Below are positions 57,373 through 64,000 of a stretch of DNA of 64,000 bases, in pieces. The first letter of the stretch is position 1; each line of letters starts with the position of its first letter. The stretch is from Aureimonas sp. AU12 (GTDB lineage: Bacteria > Pseudomonadota > Alphaproteobacteria > Rhizobiales > Rhizobiaceae), in contig NZ_BBWH01000028.1 in NCBI RefSeq assembly GCF_001463705.1, positions 62,001 to 126,000 of the forward strand, given 5' to 3'. The position numbers and the translations under genes were made by a program. Under the pieces are notes generated by a model that saw only the letters and a program-made list of their open reading frames with translations, had not been told where the DNA came from and ran no database searches.

Positions 57373-58232
57373 GGCGCGGCCTCGATCACCGGGGCGGGCG
57401 CGTCGAGGAAGCGAGCGAGAACGGCGTTGAAGGCGGCCGGCGCTTCGAGGAACGGGAAATGCGCGCCGCCCTCGGCCTCCTCGAAGACCACGAGCTGCGA
57501 GCCGGGGATCTGGCGATGGATCCAGTCCTGCGAGCGCGGGTTCACGTGGCTGACGCGCCCGCCGATTACGAGGGTCGGCCGATCGACGCGCGCGAAGAGG
57601 TCCCGCCAGTCGATCGCGCAGTGATTGACGAAGAGCGAGGCGATATCGGCGGGATCGGCGCGTAGATTGATCCGGAGGAGGACGTCGCGGAGATCGTGGG
57701 GAATGCCCTTGGTGATCATCGCGTCGAGAAAGCCCTCGCGCGCCGCGTGGCCCTCTGCGCTTGCGATCTGCCGGGCCACGGCCAGCATGGTCTCGCCGTC
57801 GAACAGCGCGCCGGCGTCGAGGGCATCTTCGTCGCTCATGCCGACCTGCCGCATCACGGAGGCCGGCTCGTCGACGAAGACGAGGCGGTCGAGCCGCGCC
57901 GTGCCGTAGAGGTCGATGAAGGCCCAGAGCACCGAATTGCCCATCGAGGAGCCCAGGACGCTCGCGCGCTCGACCCCGGCATGGTCGAGGAACTCGGCGA
58001 GATCGGCCGCGAAGCGGTAGATGCGATGGCCGCGCGCCGCATCGGGCGAAGCGCCATGACCGCGAAAGTCGAGGGCAAGGACGCGGTGCGTCCTGGAAAA
58101 CTCGGCGATCTGGTGCCGGAACATCTCGGCCGACTGCGACCAGCCGTGCAGCAGCACGAGCGCCGCGCCGTCGCCCTCCTCGACATAGGACAGATCGGCC
58201 CCGTCGGAGGTGATGAAGGATCGGGTCGCCAT
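57369..58232 (-). CDS. Alpha/beta-fold hydrolase
   Basis: A 287-residue hydrolase resembling enol-lactonases and carboxylesterases. LVLLHGWSQSAEMFR holds the oxyanion region, the nucleophile elbow is LGSSMGN (S96), and the catalytic His is in GGAHFPFLEAP near the C-terminus. An in-frame upstream ATG (58295) would add a Pro/His-rich stretch; ATG 58232 is preferred. Stop overlaps the next SDR start. A lactone, ester or CoA thioester substrate is inferred from the neighbours. Confidence 0.82.
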   Translation of the reverse strand: MATRSFITSDGADLSYVEEGDGAALVLLHGWSQSAEMFRHQIAEFSRTHRVLALDFRGHGASPDAARGHRIYRFAADLAEFLDHAGVERASVLGSSMGNSVLWAFIDLYGTARLDRLVFVDEPASVMRQVGMSDEDALDAGALFDGETMLAVARQIASAEGHAAREGFLDAMITKGIPHDLRDVLLRINLRADPADIASLFVNHCAIDWRDLFARVDRPTLVIGGRVSHVNPRSQDWIHRQIPGSQLVVFEEAEGGAHFPFLEAPAAFNAVLARFLDAPAPVIEAAP

Positions 58233-58250
58233 CGCGGGGTTCCTTGCGCC

Positions 58251-58282
58251 GTGCGGTTTGAGGGGGGCGTCGTGCGGTTTGA
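58251..58282. repeat. Short direct repeat upstream of the hydrolase gene
   Basis: GTGCGGTTTGA occurs twice (58251-58261 and 58272-58282), 21 bp apart, in the only sizeable gap (about 80 bp) between coupled genes of this cluster. Confidence 0.5.
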
Positions 58283-58311
58283 AGGGGATGGTCAAGCCGA
58301 AGGCGCCCGGT

Positions 58312-59064
58312 TCAGGCCATCAGGCCGGCGGCGGTGAAGCCGCCGTCGACCGCGAGGATCTGGCCGGTGACGTAGGAGGCGCGGGCCTCGTCGCAGAGGA
58401 AGGCGACGGCCTCGGCAATCTCCTCGGGCGTGCCGTAGCGGCGCATCGGCACGGTGCGGTGCCACTCCTCGCGCGTCGCGGCGGTGTGCGCCTCGCGCAC
58501 CATCGGCGTCTCGATCGGGCCGGGCGCCACGGCGTTGACGCGGATGCGCTCACTGGCGAGTTCCACCGCCATGATCTTCGTCAGCGTGACGAGCGCGCCC
58601 TTCGAGGCGCCGTAGGCCGAGCGGCCGAGATTGCCCTTGATGCCGGAAACGGAGGCGATGTGGACGATGGCGCCGCCGCCGGCCGCCGTCATCACCGGCG
58701 CCAGCGCCTGACTGAGCGCGAAGGCGCCGACGACGTTGACCTCGTAGAGCCGGCGCATCTGTTCGGCCGTCGTGTCGAAGAAACGCGCGTTGGCGGGAAT
58801 GCCGGCGCAGTTGACGAGGCCGCGTAGCGGCACGGGCGCCTGCGCACAGGTCTCGGCCAGCGCCGCGATGCCGGATGCGTCGGTCACGTCGAGGGTCCGC
58901 GTCGTGAGCTTCGCGCCTGCGTCGTGCTGCCCGGCGGAGCGCGCGAGGGCCTCGCCCTCGCGGTCCACGGCGACGACGTGCCAGCCGTCGCGCAGGAGCC
59001 GGCCGACCGTCGCGAGGCCGATGCCGGAGGCCGCTCCCGTGACGACGATGCTGCGAGCGCTCAT
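58312..59064 (-). CDS. Short-chain dehydrogenase/reductase (FabG-like)
   Basis: Classical SDR, 250 residues. It has VVTGAASGIGLATV (7-20), VNCAGIP in place of NNAG, the Ser in HIASVSG, and SAYGASKGAL with the Y-x-x-x-K pair, then VTGQILAVDGG. The look is that of 3-hydroxyacyl-CoA or alcohol dehydrogenases. The start overlaps the PCC-protein stop (ATGA). In the pathway it probably oxidises a hydroxyl group before thiolysis. Confidence 0.86.
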   Translation of the reverse strand: MSARSIVVTGAASGIGLATVGRLLRDGWHVVAVDREGEALARSAGQHDAGAKLTTRTLDVTDASGIAALAETCAQAPVPLRGLVNCAGIPANARFFDTTAEQMRRLYEVNVVGAFALSQALAPVMTAAGGGAIVHIASVSGIKGNLGRSAYGASKGALVTLTKIMAVELASERIRVNAVAPGPIETPMVREAHTAATREEWHRTVPMRRYGTPEEIAEAVAFLCDEARASYVTGQILAVDGGFTAAGLMA

Positions 59065-59918
59065 GCCGGTTCCTCCTCATGCGCCGCGATCACCAGTTCG
59101 AAGGTGACGCCGACGGGGTTGTCGCCGTGCCGCAGCCGCCCGCGCGACACCGCACCGGCGATGTCGACGGCCGCGACGTCGAGCCGGACGGACCCGGCCG
59201 CGAGCGTCCCCGTCTCGATGGCGATTTCGGTGGCGAGGCAGCGCACCGCCGCGCCGTCCTCGAAGACGATCTCGTTGATGCTGCCGATGCCGTGGACCGT
59301 GCCGTTTCGAAGGCCGGCCTGCGCCGCCGCCGTCTCGATGGCGGTGCAGACGTCCTCGTTCGGCCGCAGCCGCAGGAAGAGGCCGTGCCGGCCCGTCGCC
59401 GGGCCTGGAGACCCGGCGAACTCGCGCGGCGAGAACAGGGTGAAGGCCGTCTCCGCGTCGGCCACCGCCTCGAACCCGGCATCGGGCGAGGCGAGGCCGC
59501 GCACCACGACACGCTCGGCGACCCGGCATTCCAGCGGCAGCATGTGGCCCATGCGCGGGGCACCCTCGCCGGTGTCCCAAAGCCCGTGGCAATGCAGGAA
59601 GGGCGCGCCGTCGCGCATGCCGACGATGGCGGTGGCCCGCAGGCGCTTGGCCCCGTCCGGCGGCGCGATCGTTTCGCTGTACCAGGCGGCGTGCAGCCCG
59701 TCGGTGGAGAGGGCCGGCAGCACGTAGCGGAACGGCTCGCAGCGCCCGCCCTCGAGATGGAGGACGCCGCCCCGGCAGCCGGCCTCGTCGAGGATGCGCG
59801 CCACCTCGTCCATGACGAGGGCGCCGGGCCGCAGCTCGCCCGCGATGCTCTTCAGCCGCGTCGCGATGGCTTCGCGCCGGGGCTCGGCCGGCGGGCCGGG
59901 ATGGGCGAGGCGCCGCAT
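59061..59918 (-). CDS. Tandem PCC/PPC (DUF296) domain protein
   Basis: A 285-residue protein built from two PPC-like halves. The first (about 15-165) has FRYVLPALSTDG, APFLHCHGLWDT and MGHMLPLECRVAERV, matching the HxHxxL and GGHL-type strand of DUF296. The second (about 180-280) has DVCTAIETAAAQAG, NGTVHGIGSINEIVFEDG and FELVIA, again PPC-like. Plant and bacterial PPC domains form trimers, and some are thought to bind DNA or small ligands. Here the position between a CoA ligase and an SDR argues for an enzyme or acyl-CoA-binding role. It starts 1 nt after the ligase stop. Confidence 0.68.
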   Translation of the reverse strand: MRRLAHPGPPAEPRREAIATRLKSIAGELRPGALVMDEVARILDEAGCRGGVLHLEGGRCEPFRYVLPALSTDGLHAAWYSETIAPPDGAKRLRATAIVGMRDGAPFLHCHGLWDTGEGAPRMGHMLPLECRVAERVVVRGLASPDAGFEAVADAETAFTLFSPREFAGSPGPATGRHGLFLRLRPNEDVCTAIETAAAQAGLRNGTVHGIGSINEIVFEDGAAVRCLATEIAIETGTLAAGSVRLDVAAVDIAGAVSRGRLRHGDNPVGVTFELVIAAHEEEPA

Positions 59919-59919
59919 C

Positions 59920-61581
59920 TCAGGCGCTCCGGCGCAGCGTGGCGTCGCCGGGCGGCGGCGTCAGGTCGCCGCGCCGCTCCAGCTCCTCGCGGACCATTTT
60001 TTTCGTGATCTTGCCATAGGCCGATTTCGGCAGCGCCTCCCAGAAGACGAAGCGCCTGGGGAGCTTGTAGCGCGCCATCCGCCCGTCGAGATGGGCCGCC
60101 AGCTCGGCCTCCGTGACGCTCATCCCGGCGCGCACCACGCAGACGGCGACCCCGACCTCGCCCCAGAGCGGATCGGGCATGCCCAGAACCGCCACTTCGT
60201 CGATCGCCGGATGCGTGAGGATCTTCTCCTCGATCTCGCGGGGATAGACGTTGGAGCCGCCGGAGATGAACATGTCGGAGGCGCGGCCGGTGATGAAGAG
60301 GAAGCCGGCCTCGTCGAGATGGCCGAGATCGCCGGTGCGGAACCAGCCGTTGCGGAAGGCCTTCGCGTTGGCCTCCGGGTTGTCGTAATAGCCGGGAAAG
60401 ACCGCCGGTCCGGCGCAGCAGATCTCGCCGGTCTCGTTCGGCCCCACGGGCTCGCCGGCCTCGTCCTGCACCTCCACCGCGATGCCGGTGCGCGCCACCC
60501 CGCAGGTGCCGGCCCGCACACCTTCGCCGTCCTCGGCCGAATGCAGCGCCGCGCCGAGCACGGTGATGGCGCCCGTCACCTCGCCGAGGCCGAAATATTG
60601 CGTGATCACGGGGCCGAGCACGCGCAGCGCCCGCTTCTGGTCCTCGCGATACATCGGCGCGCCCGCATAGATGACGTAGCGCAGCGACGAATGATCGTGG
60701 CGCCCGACTGCGGGATGCTCGACCATGAGCTTGAGGATGGTCGGCACGGTGAAGAGGGTGGAGACCCGCCAGCGCTCGACGAGGGCCCAGGCCGCTTCGA
60801 TGTCGAAGCGCTCGGTCGGCAGCAGGATCGTCTTCACGCCCTTGGCGACCTGCGTCAGCTGGTGGACGCCGGCCCCGTGCGACAGCGGCGCGACGACGAG
60901 CGCGGCGTCCTCGCCGGAGAGGCCCGGCATCAGGTCGCAGAGATGGTTGTTGACCACGAAGGCCATCTGCCCGTGCGTCAGCACGGCGGCCTTCGGCCGG
61001 CCGGTGGTTCCGGAGGTGAAGAAGAACCAGCAGGGATCGTCGCGGTTCACCGCGGCTTCCGGCACCTGCCGCCCGAGATGCTCATCGACGAGGTCGTCGT
61101 AGGCGGGGCCGAACGGGGCCTCGCCGATGGCGATCGTAAAGCCGATGGCGGGGGTCGCGCGCAGCACCGCCGCGGCATGGTCGGGGAAGGCGGCGTTGCA
61201 GATGAGGCCGGTGGCGCCCGAGGCCTTGGCGAGATAGGCGACCTCGTCCGGCGTCTGCCGGAAGTTGGTGGGCACCCAGACCGCGCCGATGCGAAAGCAC
61301 GCGAACATCGATTCGAACATCTGGTTGCAGTTCTGCGACTGCACGAGGATGCGGTCGCCCTTCGCGACGCCGAAGCGCTCCGTCAGCGCCGTCGCCATCG
61401 CGTCAATGCGCGCCTCCATCTCGGCCCAGCTCCAGATCGCCTCGCCCCAGACGAGCGCGATTCCGGCGGGATCGCGGCGGGCGGCCTGCGTGACGAAGCG
61501 CGCGAGATTCATCACCCGCGTTGAGACCGGCGGCAGGCCGCCGCGCGGGGTCTCGGGCGCGGTCGAGCCGGTCCCGCTCAT
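59920..61581 (-). CDS. AMP-forming acyl-CoA synthetase
   Basis: Acid:CoA ligase, 553 residues. Motifs are the P-loop FFFTSGTTGRPKAAVLTH (about 186-203), QYFGLGEVTGAI (about 328), WFRTGDLGHLDEAG (about 416), the hinge ITGRASDMFISGGSNVYP (about 432) and the terminal lysine in KSAYGKITKK. It should activate the imported acid. The substrate pocket gives no clear hint. The start overlaps the thiolase stop (ATGA), so the two are translationally coupled. Confidence 0.9.
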   Translation of the reverse strand: MSGTGSTAPETPRGGLPPVSTRVMNLARFVTQAARRDPAGIALVWGEAIWSWAEMEARIDAMATALTERFGVAKGDRILVQSQNCNQMFESMFACFRIGAVWVPTNFRQTPDEVAYLAKASGATGLICNAAFPDHAAAVLRATPAIGFTIAIGEAPFGPAYDDLVDEHLGRQVPEAAVNRDDPCWFFFTSGTTGRPKAAVLTHGQMAFVVNNHLCDLMPGLSGEDAALVVAPLSHGAGVHQLTQVAKGVKTILLPTERFDIEAAWALVERWRVSTLFTVPTILKLMVEHPAVGRHDHSSLRYVIYAGAPMYREDQKRALRVLGPVITQYFGLGEVTGAITVLGAALHSAEDGEGVRAGTCGVARTGIAVEVQDEAGEPVGPNETGEICCAGPAVFPGYYDNPEANAKAFRNGWFRTGDLGHLDEAGFLFITGRASDMFISGGSNVYPREIEEKILTHPAIDEVAVLGMPDPLWGEVGVAVCVVRAGMSVTEAELAAHLDGRMARYKLPRRFVFWEALPKSAYGKITKKMVREELERRGDLTPPPGDATLRRSA

Positions 61582-62747
61582 TTGGCGCGCTCCAGGATCG
61601 AGACGTAGTTGGCGACGGCGGCGCCGCCCATGTTGAAGACGCCGGCGAGCGAGGCACCGGGCAGCTGCATCTCGCCGGCTTCGCCGCAGAGCTGCATCGC
61701 CGCCATCACATGCATCGAGACGCCGGTGGCGCCGATCGGATGGCCCTTCGACTTCAGCCCGCCCGAGAGGTTCACCGGCAGCCGGCCGCCGCGCTGCGTC
61801 GTGCCCTCGCGCACCACGCGGTAGCCCTCGCCCGGCGCGGCGAGGCCCATCGCCTCGTATTCGATGAGCTCGGCAATGGTGAAGCAGTCATGCGTCTCGA
61901 CGAGGTCGAGATCATCGAGCTGGAGGCCGGCGCTCTCCAGCGCACCGCTCCAGGCGCGGCGGGCGCCCTCGAAGGCGATGGGGTCGCGCCGCGACAGGGC
62001 GAGCACGTCGTTGACCTGCCGCCGCGCGCGGAAGGCGACGGCGCGCGACAGGCCGGCGGCGGTCTCGGCGTCGGCCAGCACCAGCGCGGCGGCGCCGTCC
62101 GAGATCAACGAACAGTCGGTGCGCCGCAGGGGCGCGGCGACGAGCGGGTTCTTCTCCGACACGGTGTCGCAGAACTCGACCGAGAAATTCTTGCGCATGT
62201 GGGCGTAAGGGTTGGCGAGCCCGTTGTGGTGGTTCTTGGCCGCGATCATCGCCAGCTCATGCGAGCGGTCGCCGTGGCGCTGGAAGTAGTTGGCGGCGAT
62301 GCGGCCGAAGAGGCCCGCGAAGCCCCCGGCGACGTCCGCCTCCTCTTCGCGGAAGGAGGCCGAGAGGAGGATGTCGCCGGCCTCCGCCGTCGGTACGCCC
62401 GTCATCTTCTCGGCGCCCACCACGAGCGCGATCCGGCCGCGCCCGGCGGCGATGAAGTCCATCGCGGTGTTGATCGCCGCCGACCCGGTGGAACAGGCAT
62501 TTTCCAGCCGCACGGCGGGCACGTGGTCGAGACCCTCGCAGGCCATGCCGACGAGGGCGCCCTGGAAGTCCTGACGCGAGAAGCCGTTGTTGTAGACGCC
62601 GACGAAAATGCCATCGACGTCGCCGGCCGAGACCCCGGCATGGTCGAGCGCGGGGCCCACGACCTCCGCCATCAGCTCGCGCGTCGAGGGCGCCTCCGAC
62701 TTGCCGAACTTCGAATGGGCCCAGCCGACGATCTGCGGATCTGCCAT
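61578..62747 (-). CDS. SCP-x type thiolase / acetyl-CoA acetyltransferase
   Basis: Thiolase-fold enzyme, 389 residues. The nucleophile C85 lies in LENACSTGSAA; ETHDCFTIAE and GGLKSKGHPIGATG carry the catalytic His residues. The HDCF motif and ending NMGGAAVANYV mark the SCP-x branch, which cleaves 3-oxoacyl-CoA with branched or cyclic groups and often works with a DUF35 OB-fold protein. No DUF35 gene is seen here. AGGA in GAGGACACC precedes ATG 62747. The reaction direction in this cluster is presumably degradative. Confidence 0.88.
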   Translation of the reverse strand: MADPQIVGWAHSKFGKSEAPSTRELMAEVVGPALDHAGVSAGDVDGIFVGVYNNGFSRQDFQGALVGMACEGLDHVPAVRLENACSTGSAAINTAMDFIAAGRGRIALVVGAEKMTGVPTAEAGDILLSASFREEEADVAGGFAGLFGRIAANYFQRHGDRSHELAMIAAKNHHNGLANPYAHMRKNFSVEFCDTVSEKNPLVAAPLRRTDCSLISDGAAALVLADAETAAGLSRAVAFRARRQVNDVLALSRRDPIAFEGARRAWSGALESAGLQLDDLDLVETHDCFTIAELIEYEAMGLAAPGEGYRVVREGTTQRGGRLPVNLSGGLKSKGHPIGATGVSMHVMAAMQLCGEAGEMQLPGASLAGVFNMGGAAVANYVSILERAK

Positions 62748-62757
62748 GGTGTCCTCC

Positions 62758-63660
62758 TCAAGTCTTCGGCCGCTTCGGCCGGATGGGGGCGGGCGCGGCA
62801 TCGGCGTCGCCCTGCGGCGCGCCGGCCTCGGCCCGGAAGAGGCGGTCCAGCCTCGTTTCGATCTCGGCGGCCTCTCTGGCCAGCAGCGCGGCGAGGTCGC
62901 GGCGGCGGTCCTCGCCCATGCGGCCGTCGATCGCCGCCAGAGACAGGGCCCCGGCCAGCCGCCCGCCGGGAAAGCGCAGGGCGCAGCCGATGCCCCAGGA
63001 ATTGGCGAGGACACGGCCGGGATTGAACGCATGGCCGGCCTCACGGGTGAGGCTGACGTCCCGCGCGACGATCTCCGGCGTGTAGCCGGGATAGCGCGCC
63101 GCCAGCACCGGGGCGATGCGCGCCAAGACGGCCTCGACCTCGGCGTCCGTCAGCGCCGCCAGCATGGCCAGCGACCCCGCGCCGACGCCGAGCGGGTGCT
63201 GGTCGCCGGCCTGCAGCGCGTGGGTGCGGATCGGATAGCCGCCTTCCTCGCGATGCAGGCAGACGGCGAAATCGTCGCGCCGCATCGACAGGAAGGCGGT
63301 GTCAGCCGAGGCGGCGGCGAGCCGTCTCAGGCTCTCGCCGGCGATTTCGAGGAGCCCGTGGCGGCGCGAGGCGATCTGGCCGAGCACGTAGAGCTCGGAT
63401 CCCAGGTGATAGCGCCGCGTCGTCTCGTCCTGCTCGACCATGCGGGCCGAGATCAGCGCCACGAGCAGCCGGCGCGCGGTGGGCTTGTTCAGCCCGCTTG
63501 CCGCCACCGCCTCGCTCAGCGCCAGCCCGCGCTCGCCGCTGCCGCCGACGAGGGAGAGGAGCCGGAAGGCCCGCTCCACCGCCTGCGCGCCCGACGCGCC
63601 GGGCAGAGCGTTGCCCAGACTGGCGCCGAGGCCGGCCAGCGTCGTCACCGGATGCTCCAC
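62758..63660 (-). CDS. IclR-family transcriptional regulator
   Basis: A 300-residue regulator. The winged helix (about 25-85) has AVERAFRLLSLVGG, LALSEAVAASGLNKPTARRLLVAL (in parts) and TRRYHLGSELYVLG. The IclR effector domain follows, with GGYPIRTHALQAGDQHPLGVGAGSLAML and SWGIGCALRFPGG. It lies within the operon, 10 bp before the thiolase, and probably controls it in response to the substrate or an intermediate. IclR proteins commonly regulate aromatic or carboxylate catabolism. Confidence 0.91.
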   Translation of the reverse strand: MEHPVTTLAGLGASLGNALPGASGAQAVERAFRLLSLVGGSGERGLALSEAVAASGLNKPTARRLLVALISARMVEQDETTRRYHLGSELYVLGQIASRRHGLLEIAGESLRRLAAASADTAFLSMRRDDFAVCLHREEGGYPIRTHALQAGDQHPLGVGAGSLAMLAALTDAEVEAVLARIAPVLAARYPGYTPEIVARDVSLTREAGHAFNPGRVLANSWGIGCALRFPGGRLAGALSLAAIDGRMGEDRRRDLAALLAREAAEIETRLDRLFRAEAGAPQGDADAAPAPIRPKRPKT

Positions 63661-63687
63661 TCGCGCGGCTCCCGCCCGTGGTCCGCC

Positions 63688-64000
63688 TCAGCCGAGCGCG
63701 TGGCCGGCCGAGGTTTCGAGGATCTTCCAGGCCTCGTCGCCGTACTTGCCCTTCCACTCGGCATAGAAGCCGGCACTCGACAGCTTCTCGCGGAAGGGCG
63801 CGGGATCGGGCGCGTTGAAGGCCATGCCGTTGCCCTCCAGCATCCCCTGGAGCGACTGGTTCAGCGCCATCACGTCGGCCCGTTGCAGCAGGGCGGCGGC
63901 GTTGAAGTTGCGCGAGACGATCTCCTGGCAATCCTCCGGCAGCGCCGCCCAGGCCCGCCGGTTGGCGAGGATCCAGAACCCGTCCCACATGTGGTTCGTC
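63688..64000 (-). CDS. TRAP transporter solute-binding protein DctP-type (3' part, cut by window edge)
   Basis: The last 104 codons of a periplasmic TRAP binding protein; the gene continues past the right edge. The segment TNHMWDGFWILANRRAW, followed by LPEDCQEIVSRNFNAAA, is typical of the C-terminal lobe of DctP proteins. The chain ends EAWKILETSAGHALG. TRAP carriers import carboxylates with Na+ or H+; DctQ and DctM genes are expected outside the window. It precedes iclR by 27 bp, so the transporter and pathway appear to form one unit. Confidence 0.82.
   Translation of the reverse strand, partial: TNHMWDGFWILANRRAWAALPEDCQEIVSRNFNAAALLQRADVMALNQSLQGMLEGNGMAFNAPDPAPFREKLSSAGFYAEWKGKYGDEAWKILETSAGHALG

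Overview
The window is gene-dense, high-GC chromosomal DNA from an alphaproteobacterium, most likely order Hyphomicrobiales (Rhizobiales). The evidence is an Omp25/31-type outer-membrane barrel, a Zur regulator, a Rhizobium etli-type L-asparaginase, a lysyl-phosphatidylglycerol pair (lpiA-acvB), and an initiator tRNA with the A29-U41 pair reported from rhizobia. Genus cannot be fixed from the sequence. No insertion sequence, integrase, prophage, CRISPR array or rRNA is visible. Most genes end in clear hairpin terminators.

Layout. 0-6 kb: class I aldolase, zur, an unusually AT-rich 0.7 kb gap, an outer-membrane barrel, a PfkB sugar kinase, a DUF3750 protein and an asparaginase. 6-15 kb: corA coupled to an NYN/OST-HTH protein, a small conserved protein, a HerA-like ATPase, a TM2 protein, a Rieske-FAD reductase, an L,D-transpeptidase and a class IV aminotransferase. 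15-20 kb: sodB preceded by three 19-bp tandem repeats, two c-type cytochromes and oligopeptidase B. 20-26.7 kb: a complete seven-gene Mrp antiporter operon (mrpABCDEFG) plus a DUF423 gene, joined by 4-bp overlaps and preceded by a leader that can form alternative hairpins. 27-31.6 kb: an SDR and the lpiA-acvB operon. 31.8-39.2 kb: a chemoreceptor, TetR/MFS divergent pair, M20 amidohydrolase, fadD and a YciI protein.

39.5-53.7 kb: tRNA-fMet, a Tat-exported class A beta-lactamase, a DHA1-type exporter, an OmpA lipoprotein, asd, a 39-residue small protein, an MHS transporter, leuB, a second chemoreceptor sharing its C-terminal tail with the first, leuD-ridA, a CitE-like lyase and small conserved proteins. 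53.8-64 kb: a minus-strand catabolic operon running off the window: TRAP solute-binding protein, IclR regulator, SCP-x thiolase, acyl-CoA ligase, tandem-PCC protein, SDR, alpha/beta hydrolase, second SDR and a DMGDH/GcvT-like flavoprotein. It looks like a complete uptake, regulation, CoA activation and thiolysis route for an unidentified carboxylic acid, and it is the best candidate here for an undescribed system.

The genes are mainly housekeeping and envelope or ion-stress functions, with one accessory-looking catabolic block at the right end. Start sites were chosen from ribosome-binding sites, overlaps and family length. Function calls rest on motif recognition by eye; no database search was run.
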